From Treponema_I sp045599005 (GTDB lineage: Bacteria; Spirochaetota; Spirochaetia; Treponematales; Treponemataceae): a stretch of 64,000 nucleotides of DNA. Made by a program: the position numbers and the translations under genes. The DNA lies in contig JAZRVF010000026.1 of the NCBI GenBank assembly GCA_045599005.1, positions 71,060-135,059 on the forward strand, in the 5' to 3' direction. Position 1 is the stretch's first letter. The number at the start of each line of letters is the position of its first letter. The notes below the pieces were generated by a model. The model did not search any database. It saw only the letters and a program-made list of their open reading frames with translations, and was not told the origin of the DNA. This document shows positions 57,316 to 64,000 of this stretch, one piece after another.

Positions 57316-60300
57316 ATGAAAAATTGGTATTTCCGGTTGTTGCTGTGTGCAATGTTAGCGTTCTCGCTGGTTGCGTGTGGTTCAGCTCCGGAAGAAGAAC
57401 AGCCGGCGGAAACGACACCTGTTGTCGAAGCTTCCACCACAAGCACAGATGATGCCGCTGCAGCAAAAGCTGCCGCTGACAAAGCTGCTGCTGACAAAGC
57501 TGCTAAAGAGAAAGCTGAAAAAGAAGCTGAGAATGCAAGAATCGCTGAACAGGCAAGACTTGCAAAGGAAGCTGAAGATGCAAGAATTGCAGCCGAAAAA
57601 GCACTTGCCGATGAGGAAGCAAGAATTGCAGCTGAAAAAGCACTTGCTGCTGCACAGGCTGTGGCTGATGTTTTTGCAGCCCGTCAGAGCGCTCTTGATG
57701 CAGGTATTTATGATTACTATCCTGATGAATTCGACTATGTGGATGAAATGGCTTTTGAAGCTCTGTATGCAGATCTGAGTGATGATGAGAAAGTCGCAAC
57801 TGCAACCGAGTTTGTCAATTTGTACAACGCATTTGAAAATGTTGCCCGTGCAGAAAAAGCTTATGAAGTCCTCGTTTATTACGAGGCAGAACCTGTAGGA
57901 ATCCGTGTTGAAGAACTGATGAGTCTTACAATGGAAGAGCCTCTTGATTCTGCTCTTCTTAAAGAGAAATCAGCAGAAATTGCAGATGCTTATGAGGCTG
58001 CAATTGATGTTCTTTCTTCACGCAATGACGCACTTCTGGCCGATATTGAAGACTACTTCCCTGAAGAGTTTGCTCTGGTAGATGAGATTGCTGTAGAAAC
58101 TTATATGGGTTGGGAAGACGGTGCTTCAACAGCCGTTTTTCTTTCAGAAGCAGAAAACCTGGACAATGTTTATGGTGCATTTGAAAATGTTGCACTCGCT
58201 TCAAAAACTTACGAAAAAATCATTGAGTTTGATGTAGAACCTATCGGAGTCCGTGCAGATGGAATCGTTGAGATGGCTGACACATTCGATGGAGTTGCTC
58301 TTAAAGCCGCTTCTGCAGAAATCCTTGCCGGATACAACGCTTCGCTTGCTGTTCTGGAATCACGCAATGGTGCTCTTGAACTGGGGTCTTATGAGAACTA
58401 TGCTGAAATCATAGATTATCTGGATGAACTTTCAGTTGATACTTATGTTGACTGGGAATACGGAAGTTCAACTCCTCTGTTTGTAGCAGATGCAGCAAAT
58501 CTTGCTGATGTCTATGCTCTGTTTGATGTTGTTGCAGAAATTGACGAAACCGTTGAAGCAGTTGCTGAGTATGGTGTAGAGCCGATCGGTGAACAGGTTG
58601 CTTCTCTGGCAGCACTTGTAATGTCAGGTACTCCTGATGCTCAGGAACTTGCAGAGAAAGCTGATGAGATTCTCGATGCTTACAGTATTGCACTGACAGT
58701 TCTTGAAGCACGTGAACATGCTGTAGAGGTCGGTGCTGAAGAAAACTATCCTGCAGTTCTTTACCATGTTGATGATGTTGCTGTTGATGCTTATGTAGAC
58801 TGGGAATATGACGGATCTCTCTCTGTTTTCGCTGCAGAAGCTGAAAACCTTATTGGTGTATACGGAGTATTTGACGTAGTAGCCGAAATTGACGGTGTTG
58901 TTGCAGAGCTTGCAGAATACGAAGTAGAACCCATCGGAAACAGAACAGAGGAACTTGCAGCCCTTGCAATGGTGGACAGACCTGTTGCGGCAGAACTGAA
59001 AGCAGCAGCAGAGGATGTTCTTGAAGGCTATAAAGCAGCCCTTCCAGTGCTTGAGGCACGCGACGAGGCACTGGCCCTGGGAGCATATGAATACTTCCCC
59101 GAAGTGTTCGACCACATTGATGAAGTTGCAGTGGACGTATATGTAGACTGGGAATACGGAATGGCACAGGATGAATATCTTGCGGAAGCGGAGAACCTTG
59201 AGAACGTATATGGAGTATTCGAACTTGCAATGGAAATTCCTGCAGTAATGGACGAGCTCGCAGAATACGGAGTGGAACCCATCGGAATCAGAGTAGAGGG
59301 ACTTGTAGAAGTAGCGATGTCTGATGATCCGGATGCAGAAGAAATTGCAGATAAGGTAAAAGAGATTGTAGAAGGCTACAGAACAGCCCTTCCAGTGCTT
59401 GAGGCACGTGATGAGGCACTGGCCCTGGGAGCCTATGAGAACTATCCTGAAGTATTCGACCACATTGATGAAGTTGCAGTGGACGTATATGTAGACTGGG
59501 AATATGGCGGATCACAGGATGAATATCTTGCAGAAGCCGAGAACCTGGTTGGAGTATACGGAATCTTCGAAGTGGTATCAGAGATCGAAGACGTAATCGC
59601 AGAACTTGCAGAATACGAAGTAGAACCCATCGGAAACAGAACAGAAGAACTTGCAGCCCTTGCAATGGTGGACAGACCTGTTGCGGCAGAACTGAAAGCA
59701 GCAGCAGAGGATGTTCTTGAAGGCTATAAAGCAGCCCTTCCAGTGCTTGAGGCACGTGATGAGGCACTGGCCCTGGGAGCCTATGAGAACTATCCCGAAG
59801 TGTTCGACCACATTGATGAAGTTGCAGTGGATGTATACGTGGACTGGGAATACGGAATGGCACAGGATGAATATCTTGCGGAAGCCGAGAACCTGGTTGG
59901 AGTATACGGAATCTTCGAAGTGGTATCCGAAATCGAGGACGTAATCGCAGAGCTTGCAGAATACGAAGTAGAACCTGTTGGATATCAGGAAGCAGCTTTG
60001 TATGCAGAAGCAATGAAAGACAAACTGGACGGTGCAACTCTTAATGACGGGGCTCAGGAGATACTTGAGGTTTATACGAAAGCTCTTGAAGTTCTGGAAT
60101 GCCGTCAGGTTGTAGTCGATGCTTATTACGAATATTACGATGATGTAATTGACAATCTGGATGAACAGGCAATTGATGTTTACCTGACATGGGAAGATGA
60201 CGGTGATGAGCCGAAATTTATGGACGGTGCAGATAACCTGATTCTTGTTTATTCAACAACAGAGATCCTTGAAGAAGCTTCTGGACTCTATGAAGAGATT

Positions 60301-60819
60301 GTTGAGAAAAATCTGCAGGATAAGGACATGATTACCTTCCTTGCTGCTGCTAAAGCAGAAGAAGAGCTCTATGAAATGGCTATGGGTGATTATGTTGGCG
60401 GCAAAGAGATGCAGGTTAAAGCAAACGAGATTGTAGGACTTTATACAAAAGTCATTGAAAGATCCTACAAAACAACTGCAGAAGATGTTCGTGTAGAATA
60501 CCTTGCTGCAAAGAAACTTGCTGATTCTATCAAAGCAAAAGTTGCAGACAAACAGGGTTACAAAGCTGCTGTTGATGCTCTTAATAATGCAGATGCAATT
60601 TATGCTCGCCAGCAGTGGAAGAAATCTTATGAAGCATACGTTGTCGCAAATGACATGATGCAGGCAGTTTATGAGAATGTTTCTCAGAAACGTGCAGCTG
60701 CAGAAGAAGCAATGAGAAAAGCTCTTGCAAAAGAAGAATCTGTTGCTGAAATTGCCGCTCGTGCTGACGTTGTTGCACCACTTGCAGATGATGCTGATCT
60801 TGAGGAGGCTGCAGAATGA
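57316..60819 (+). CDS. Lipoprotein with eight ~116-residue repeats
   Basis: A 1167-residue lipoprotein. The signal peptide ends in lipobox LVAC with Cys21. Residues about 45-118 are Ala/Lys/Glu-rich and coiled-coil-like. Eight repeats (113-116 residues) follow from about residue 119, each opening VLEAR.EAL and holding YPEVFDHIDEVAVD, WEYG, AENL..VYG, EVEPIG and A..VLEGY. Repeats 4-7 are nearly identical. The last 120 residues are helical and charged. The combination of repeat lipoprotein and overlapping LysM partner recalls the TmpA/TmpB pair of pathogenic treponemes, but that is inference. It should sit on the periplasmic face of a membrane. The start follows TGGAGG. Confidence 0.75.
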   Translation: MKNWYFRLLLCAMLAFSLVACGSAPEEEQPAETTPVVEASTTSTDDAAAAKAAADKAAADKAAKEKAEKEAENARIAEQARLAKEAEDARIAAEKALADEEARIAAEKALAAAQAVADVFAARQSALDAGIYDYYPDEFDYVDEMAFEALYADLSDDEKVATATEFVNLYNAFENVARAEKAYEVLVYYEAEPVGIRVEELMSLTMEEPLDSALLKEKSAEIADAYEAAIDVLSSRNDALLADIEDYFPEEFALVDEIAVETYMGWEDGASTAVFLSEAENLDNVYGAFENVALASKTYEKIIEFDVEPIGVRADGIVEMADTFDGVALKAASAEILAGYNASLAVLESRNGALELGSYENYAEIIDYLDELSVDTYVDWEYGSSTPLFVADAANLADVYALFDVVAEIDETVEAVAEYGVEPIGEQVASLAALVMSGTPDAQELAEKADEILDAYSIALTVLEAREHAVEVGAEENYPAVLYHVDDVAVDAYVDWEYDGSLSVFAAEAENLIGVYGVFDVVAEIDGVVAELAEYEVEPIGNRTEELAALAMVDRPVAAELKAAAEDVLEGYKAALPVLEARDEALALGAYEYFPEVFDHIDEVAVDVYVDWEYGMAQDEYLAEAENLENVYGVFELAMEIPAVMDELAEYGVEPIGIRVEGLVEVAMSDDPDAEEIADKVKEIVEGYRTALPVLEARDEALALGAYENYPEVFDHIDEVAVDVYVDWEYGGSQDEYLAEAENLVGVYGIFEVVSEIEDVIAELAEYEVEPIGNRTEELAALAMVDRPVAAELKAAAEDVLEGYKAALPVLEARDEALALGAYENYPEVFDHIDEVAVDVYVDWEYGMAQDEYLAEAENLVGVYGIFEVVSEIEDVIAELAEYEVEPVGYQEAALYAEAMKDKLDGATLNDGAQEILEVYTKALEVLECRQVVVDAYYEYYDDVIDNLDEQAIDVYLTWEDDGDEPKFMDGADNLILVYSTTEILEEASGLYEEIVEKNLQDKDMITFLAAAKAEEELYEMAMGDYVGGKEMQVKANEIVGLYTKVIERSYKTTAEDVRVEYLAAKKLADSIKAKVADKQGYKAAVDALNNADAIYARQQWKKSYEAYVVANDMMQAVYENVSQKRAAAEEAMRKALAKEESVAEIAARADVVAPLADDADLEEAAE
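57670..60440 (+). repeat. Eight tandem ~348-bp coding repeats
   Basis: Units begin at 57670, 58009, 58351, 58699, 59047, 59395, 59743 and 60091. From the third unit on the spacing is exactly 348 bases. Units 4 to 7 share long near-identical DNA stretches, so recombination could change the copy number without breaking the frame. Confidence 0.9.
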
Positions 60820-61511
60820 AAAAGATTGTTTTAATCTTGATTGCCGCAGTTTTATTTACACCAGTATTTGCTAAAAGCTATACAAACAATCAGTATCAGC
60901 AGCAGGCAAATGCTTATAACAGAATGGCTGAGCAGGCCTTTGATGAAGGTGATTATGACAAAGCTGTTGAGTATGCAAAGAAAGCTGAAAACTATTCAGT
61001 GAAATCTGAAACATATATCAACACAATGGTTGCTAAAGCTGATGCTCAGAATCAGATTCGCTATGCAATGAATCAGCTTGCATGGGCAACAGGAGTGGAT
61101 GGAGAAGAACATTACCCCTTAACCTATGCTGCTGGTAAACAGGCATATAATTCTGCTCAGGCAGCATACAAGAACGGACAGTATGAACTTGCTGCAGAGT
61201 ATGCAAAAGCTGCTTTGGAAGCCCTTGGTCAGATCAAGGAAGTAATTCCGCTTCCCAAGTACTATGTTGTTCGTCCTTGGGCGGAAAGCAAAGATTGTTT
61301 CTGGAATATTTCTGGACGTTCTTATGTTTATGACAATCCTGCTCTTTGGGAGAACCTGTATCAGGTAAACAAAAGCAAGTTGGAAAATCCTGCTAATCCT
61401 GACCTGATTCATCCTGGAATGATTGTAGAAATTCCGAGTATCGCCGGTGAATACCGTGAAGGTACATACGATTCATCTGTTAAATATGACGTTTTTAGCG
61501 CCAACAGATAA
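60816..61511 (+). CDS. Exported LysM-domain protein
   Basis: A 231-residue protein with a signal peptide (MKKIVLILIAAVLFTPVFAKS). A helical region of TPR-like units follows (AEQAFDEGDYDKAVEYAKKA, then AQAAYKNGQYELAAEYAKAA). The C-terminus (about 150-215) is LysM-like, with YYVVRPWAESKDCFWNIS and IHPGMIVEIPS, and should bind peptidoglycan. It overlaps the repeat lipoprotein by 4 bases (ATGA), so the two are translated together. The pair would link a membrane lipoprotein to the cell wall. The resemblance to treponemal TmpB is from memory and not certain. Confidence 0.75.
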   Translation: MKKIVLILIAAVLFTPVFAKSYTNNQYQQQANAYNRMAEQAFDEGDYDKAVEYAKKAENYSVKSETYINTMVAKADAQNQIRYAMNQLAWATGVDGEEHYPLTYAAGKQAYNSAQAAYKNGQYELAAEYAKAALEALGQIKEVIPLPKYYVVRPWAESKDCFWNISGRSYVYDNPALWENLYQVNKSKLENPANPDLIHPGMIVEIPSIAGEYREGTYDSSVKYDVFSANR

Positions 61512-61528
61512 TAATCTTCTAGGTTGAT

Positions 61529-61567
61529 AAAAAGCCCTGCTGGAAAATCCGGCAGGGCTTTTTTTTA
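61529..61567. terminator. Bidirectional terminator between LysM and Nudix genes
   Basis: AAAAGCCCTGC and GGCAGGGCTTTT arms with a TGGA/TCC inner pair, A run before and T run after. It touches the Nudix stop codon. Confidence 0.88.
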
Positions 61568-62140
61568 GACTTTTTTGTATTGAATATAAGCGAGTAAAGC
61601 AGCGGACATTAAGCCATGAAGGAAAGGTGGTTTTCCCATTTTTTCAAAGATTTCGGATTTTGGAAGCCGGATGTAGTTTAAAAACTCATCTTTGTCTAAA
61701 TCTTGATCTCCCTCTTTAACTAAATCCGTTGCATAATAAAAGTGAACTTTGTTAGAAAACAGAGCAGGATTTGGACTTGTTTCCCCAAGTTTGACAATTT
61801 TTTGAGGAACATATCCAGTCTCTTCGCGTAATTCACGAATTGCCCCATCCAGGCTCGATTCCCCTGGGTCAATGACACCCCCGGGAAATTCAATACTTAA
61901 ACTTTGTGCTCCATGCCTCCATTGATTGACCATAAGAAAATCCTCGTTTTCCTCTGCAATTACAATGACCCAATCAGGACAGTCCATCACAACATATTTT
62001 CCCACCGATCCTTCCGGTGATTCTGAAGCGATTTCAGTCACATTTCCGATAACTGTTTCCAGAATTGTTGTTTTTTCAATCGGTTTCCATGTTAACTGTT
62101 TATCGATTTCAGAATTTTGACAAAATGAATAATCTGACAT
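61565..62140 (-). CDS. Nudix hydrolase (ADP-ribose pyrophosphatase-like)
   Basis: A 191-residue Nudix protein. The Nudix box is complete: GGVIDPGESSLDGAIRELRE followed by ETGY, matching GX5EX7REUXEEXGU. Upstream strands (WVIVIAEENEDFLMVNQWR, then EFPGG) and the later LGETSPNPALFSNKVHF fit the ADP-sugar/ADP-ribose subgroup, which clears nucleotide sugars. There is no ribosome site; an extended -10 (TGATAAAAT) ends 6 bases before the ATG. Its promoter overlaps that of the divergent cytidylate-kinase-like gene. Confidence 0.88.
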   Translation of the reverse strand: MSDYSFCQNSEIDKQLTWKPIEKTTILETVIGNVTEIASESPEGSVGKYVVMDCPDWVIVIAEENEDFLMVNQWRHGAQSLSIEFPGGVIDPGESSLDGAIRELREETGYVPQKIVKLGETSPNPALFSNKVHFYYATDLVKEGDQDLDKDEFLNYIRLPKSEIFEKMGKPPFLHGLMSAALLAYIQYKKV

Positions 62141-62145
62141 AGACT
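62117..62145 (+). promoter_or_regulatory. Promoter of the cytidylate-kinase-like gene
   Basis: Perfect TTGACA (62117-62122), spacer of 17, TAGACT (62140-62145). It overlaps the start codon of the divergent Nudix gene. Confidence 0.6.
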
Positions 62146-62146
62146 G

Positions 62147-62155
62147 ATTTTATCA
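62147..62155 (-). promoter_or_regulatory. Extended -10 of the Nudix gene, leaderless geometry
   Basis: TGATAAAAT on the minus strand, ending 6 bases before the ATG. Confidence 0.5.
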
Positions 62156-62169
62156 CATAGGAGGAAAAA

Positions 62170-62991
62170 ATGGCTATTATAACAATTTCAAGACAAGTTG
62201 CAGCGTTGGGTGATGAGATTGCCAGAAAACTTTCTTCTGAACTTGGGTATCAGTTTATTGACAGAAAATATATTGAAAAACGCATTGTTGAATTAGGTTT
62301 TCCTGAGGAAAAATTAAACCGCTATGATGAAAGAAAGCCGGGTTTTTTTGCCTCTCTGTCAAAAGATAGGGACGAATATCTTTATAAACTTCAGCTGGCG
62401 ATTCTGGAATCTGCTGAAAAAAACAATTGTATTCTGATCGGAAGAGGTGCTTTTTCCATTCTTGAAGGTGTTTCCAATGTTATTGCCGTCCGTTTTGTGT
62501 CGGATGATACAATAAGGTTGCAACGTCTTATGAATGAATTTGATTGGGATGAAAGGCAGGCTTCTCAAAGAATTCAGGAAAGCGATGAAAACAGGAAGGG
62601 GTTTCACAAGAGTTTCTTTAATCTGGACAATGATAACAATTCTTTGTATCACATGACTCTTAATACGTGCCGTGTAACAGAAGATGACGCCGCTTTCATA
62701 ATTGCAGACTTGTGCAGAAGATTGATTGATTCTGAAAAAGAAAAGCTTGGCTGTAAAAGAGTGAAAGAGCTGTTTTCTGCTCAGAAATTGGTCAATAAAA
62801 TCATTTTTGAAGACCGCGTTAATATAAATTTCCTCCGGGCTGTTATTCAGAATAATGTTCTTTCACTTCAGGGGGTTGCTGATTCTGCTGCTGTGGCTGA
62901 AAAGGCTGTTGAAATTGCCAGAAAAGAATTTCCGAAGATGAAAGTTGAATCTTGCATAAGTGTTGTACAAGATTTTAAAGCATATCCTTGA
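62170..62991 (+). CDS. Cytidylate kinase-like family protein
   Basis: A 273-residue protein of the cytidylate-kinase-like family. MAIITISRQVAALGDEIARK replaces a normal P-loop start (ISRQxGxxGxxIA), then GYQFIDRKYI, CILIGRGAFSIL and RFVSDDTIRLQRLM. Residues 1-185 cover the kinase-like fold. The rest (about 195-273) is an added domain ending in VESCISVVQDFKAYP, reminiscent of a BON-type or small ligand-binding fold. The substrate is unknown; real cytidylate kinase activity is unproven. The start follows AGGAGG. The stop overlaps the -35 of pgsA. Confidence 0.82.
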   Translation: MAIITISRQVAALGDEIARKLSSELGYQFIDRKYIEKRIVELGFPEEKLNRYDERKPGFFASLSKDRDEYLYKLQLAILESAEKNNCILIGRGAFSILEGVSNVIAVRFVSDDTIRLQRLMNEFDWDERQASQRIQESDENRKGFHKSFFNLDNDNNSLYHMTLNTCRVTEDDAAFIIADLCRRLIDSEKEKLGCKRVKELFSAQKLVNKIIFEDRVNINFLRAVIQNNVLSLQGVADSAAVAEKAVEIARKEFPKMKVESCISVVQDFKAYP

Positions 62992-63016
62992 CAATTGGCT
63001 GATAAAAAACCATATT
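62988..63016 (+). promoter_or_regulatory. Promoter of pgsA, leaderless geometry
   Basis: Perfect TTGACA (62988-62993), spacer of 17, CATATT (63011-63016), then 6 bases to ATG. No Shine-Dalgarno sequence. Confidence 0.6.
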
Positions 63017-63022
63017 TAAATT

Positions 63023-63601
63023 ATGAAGATTGCAGATAAATTTACCAGTGTCAGGCTTTTTTTCGCTCCTGTTTTTTTTCTTTTATACATGATTCCGATC
63101 TGGACCGGCCATTTCTCATTTCTTTCGGCCTGTATAATGCTTCCTTTGCTTGGGTTTGCAGAATTCACTGATTTTTTGGATGGCTATTTTGCGCGAAAAA
63201 ATCATGAAGTATCAGATTTTGGGAAAGTCTTCGATCCTTTTGCGGATGTTGTCTTGCACCTTACCTGTCTTATTTGCTGTGTCCAAAGTTTATATATTAA
63301 TATTGTTTTTGTTGTTCTGATTTTTTATCGTGAATTCGGAATGCTTTTTATTCGCTTGATTGCTTCCGGAAAGGGTACTGCAATTGCAGCCCGGAAAGGT
63401 GGGAAGTTTAAAACTGTATTATATATTGTTACAATTTTGTTCTGTATTTCCCTTGAATCGTTAAAAAGATTCGGCATTGTTTTAAGTTTTTCTTATGTCG
63501 AATTTATTCCAAATATTTTATGTTGTCTGTGCGTTGTTGCCTCCTATTTATCTTTTTTTGACTATTTAGTGCATTTTAAAAAATTATTGAAAAATAATTA
63601 A
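63023..63601 (+). CDS. pgsA: CDP-alcohol phosphatidyltransferase (PgsA-like)
   Basis: A 192-residue membrane enzyme of phospholipid synthesis; the typical reaction joins CDP-diacylglycerol and glycerol-3-phosphate to phosphatidylglycerol-phosphate. The signature D-x2-DG-x2-AR-x8-G-x3-D-x3-D is complete in DFLDGYFARKNHEVSDFGKV followed by FDPFAD. About six hydrophobic helices are visible. PgsA is more likely than another family member from size and the N-terminus ADKFTSVRLFFAP. The promoter -10 ends 6 bases before the ATG, so the mRNA may be leaderless. Confidence 0.87.
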   Translation: MKIADKFTSVRLFFAPVFFLLYMIPIWTGHFSFLSACIMLPLLGFAEFTDFLDGYFARKNHEVSDFGKVFDPFADVVLHLTCLICCVQSLYINIVFVVLIFYREFGMLFIRLIASGKGTAIAARKGGKFKTVLYIVTILFCISLESLKRFGIVLSFSYVEFIPNILCCLCVVASYLSFFDYLVHFKKLLKNN

Positions 63602-63619
63602 ATTTCTTTTTTTTATTGC

Positions 63620-63649
63620 TTGACAAAAGAGAGAAAAGAGTGATATATT
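63620..63649 (+). promoter_or_regulatory. rRNA operon promoter
   Basis: Perfect TTGACA (63620-63625), spacer of 18, TATATT (63644-63649), with TG just before the -10 (extended). A CTTTTTTTT run upstream fits an AT-rich UP region. The 265-base leader that follows holds no gene; it contains a perfect ACGC-GAGA-GCGT hairpin at 63661-63672, GACCGG..CCGGTC, and GGGC-TTCG-GCCC at 63895-63906. Confidence 0.85.
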
Positions 63650-63915
63650 CTTTCTCACCGACGCGAGAGCGTGTGGGAGACCGAGATTGACCGGCTGTGC
63701 CGGGAGATCCGAGAGATATTTGAAAATACAGAGGGAAGGAAAGAAAGAAGAGTTGGAAGCAACTCAAGAACGTGCAGTGAGGTTCTGAGGGGGCGGAAGT
63801 CCCTGAGGATTAGAGAATGAACCGGACCGGTGGAAGCCGGTCACAATTCCTAAAGAATAAAAAAGGTTCAGGACAGATTTGATTGTGAATCATCGGGCTT
63901 CGGCCCTATGAATAA

Positions 63916-64000
63916 ATGATGGAGAGTTTGATCCTGGCTCAGAACGAACGCTGGCGGCGCGTCTTAAGCATGCAAGTCGAACGGCAAGGCGGGTAGCTTG
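63916..64000 (+). rRNA. rrs: 16S ribosomal RNA (5' end, runs past window)
   Basis: The sequence GAGTTTGATCCTGGCTCAG appears at 63924, followed by AACGAACGCTGGCGGCGCG and TCTTAAGCATGCAAGTCG, the standard beginning of a spirochaete 16S. The 5' end was set by aligning to the E. coli numbering, in which this GAG begins at base 9. The variant GGCGCGTCTTAAGCATGC is typical of Treponema. Only 85 bases are present. Confidence 0.97.

Noticed and set aside
58624..59463. 279-codon minus-strand open frame in the repeat lipoprotein
   Set aside because: It arises from the repetitive coding strand; it has a shadow composition (Cys, Phe, Ile) and no start signal or homology.
63576..63767. 63-codon minus-strand frame at the pgsA-rRNA gap
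   Set aside because: It overlaps the rRNA promoter and leader and has no signal or homology.

Overview
The window comes from a treponeme (Spirochaetota), most likely a gut or rumen, plant-fibre-using Treponema. The clearest sign is the 5' end of a 16S rRNA gene at the right edge, whose first 85 bases read like a treponemal 16S. Supporting signs are the spirochaete-like gene set (TmpA/TmpB-like surface genes, HPr kinase next to HPr without PTS permeases) and the xylan, xyloglucan, starch and pectin enzymes. Base composition is moderate and coding is dense.

Left edge, 1-4400: the end of the spc operon (secY, rpmJ) runs into the alpha operon (rpsM, rpsK, rpsD, rpoA, rplQ), then a 57-residue zinc-ribbon gene and a terminator. 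4400-8090: carB stands alone behind a terminator-like leader hairpin, and its proline codon use differs sharply from its neighbours. 8250-13600: a CitA/CitB-type two-component system, a PQ-loop membrane domain fused to an SGNH-like domain, a YugP-type zinc protease and an intracellular GH10 xylanase. 13600-21200: GH31 alpha-xylosidase; a membrane-LysM protein with acidic 134-residue repeats and an Hsp70-substrate-domain-like N-terminus; a lytic transglycosylase lipoprotein; a polysaccharide deacetylase. 21200-27500 (minus): a 5'-nucleotidase, then an overlapping operon of ECF S component, TrkA, TrkH and an SGNH esterase. This operon has a leader with a potential H-type pseudoknot.

27700-35400: an exported protein overlapping a glutamine-rich signalling protein with a degenerate HD-GYP domain, then (minus) a cation-diffusion transporter, a HisA-HisI-HisE fusion and hisD. 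35400-41600: a candidate structured RNA of about 190 nt, then malQ overlapping a 1238-residue GH13 protein. 41600-50300: the ACT/UPF0210 pair, a MATE exporter, a REC-HD-GYP regulator, tRNA-Thr, a double cyclic-nucleotide-domain regulator, a PHP phosphoesterase, comM and tRNA-Leu. 50300-57100: DUF1015, rpoN, an unrecognised 50-residue gene, hpf, hprK, ptsH, lexA, holA and a PC4-like gene. This is the rpoN-hpf-hprK-ptsH carbon-control neighbourhood. 57100-64000: a lipoprotein made of eight 116-residue repeats with a LysM partner, a Nudix hydrolase, a cytidylate-kinase-like gene, pgsA and an rRNA promoter with the start of 16S.

A recurring regulatory feature is that at least seven genes lack a Shine-Dalgarno sequence and have a -10 box ending 6-7 bases before the start codon, often with a -35 exactly 17 bases upstream. 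They would be transcribed as leaderless mRNAs. The functions work together as: polysaccharide uptake and intracellular breakdown (GH10, GH31, MalQ, GH13, deacetylase, esterase), carbon sensing (HprK/HPr, sigma-54, two-component and cyclic-nucleotide regulators), and cell-envelope building (LysM proteins, transglycosylase, repeat lipoprotein, PgsA).
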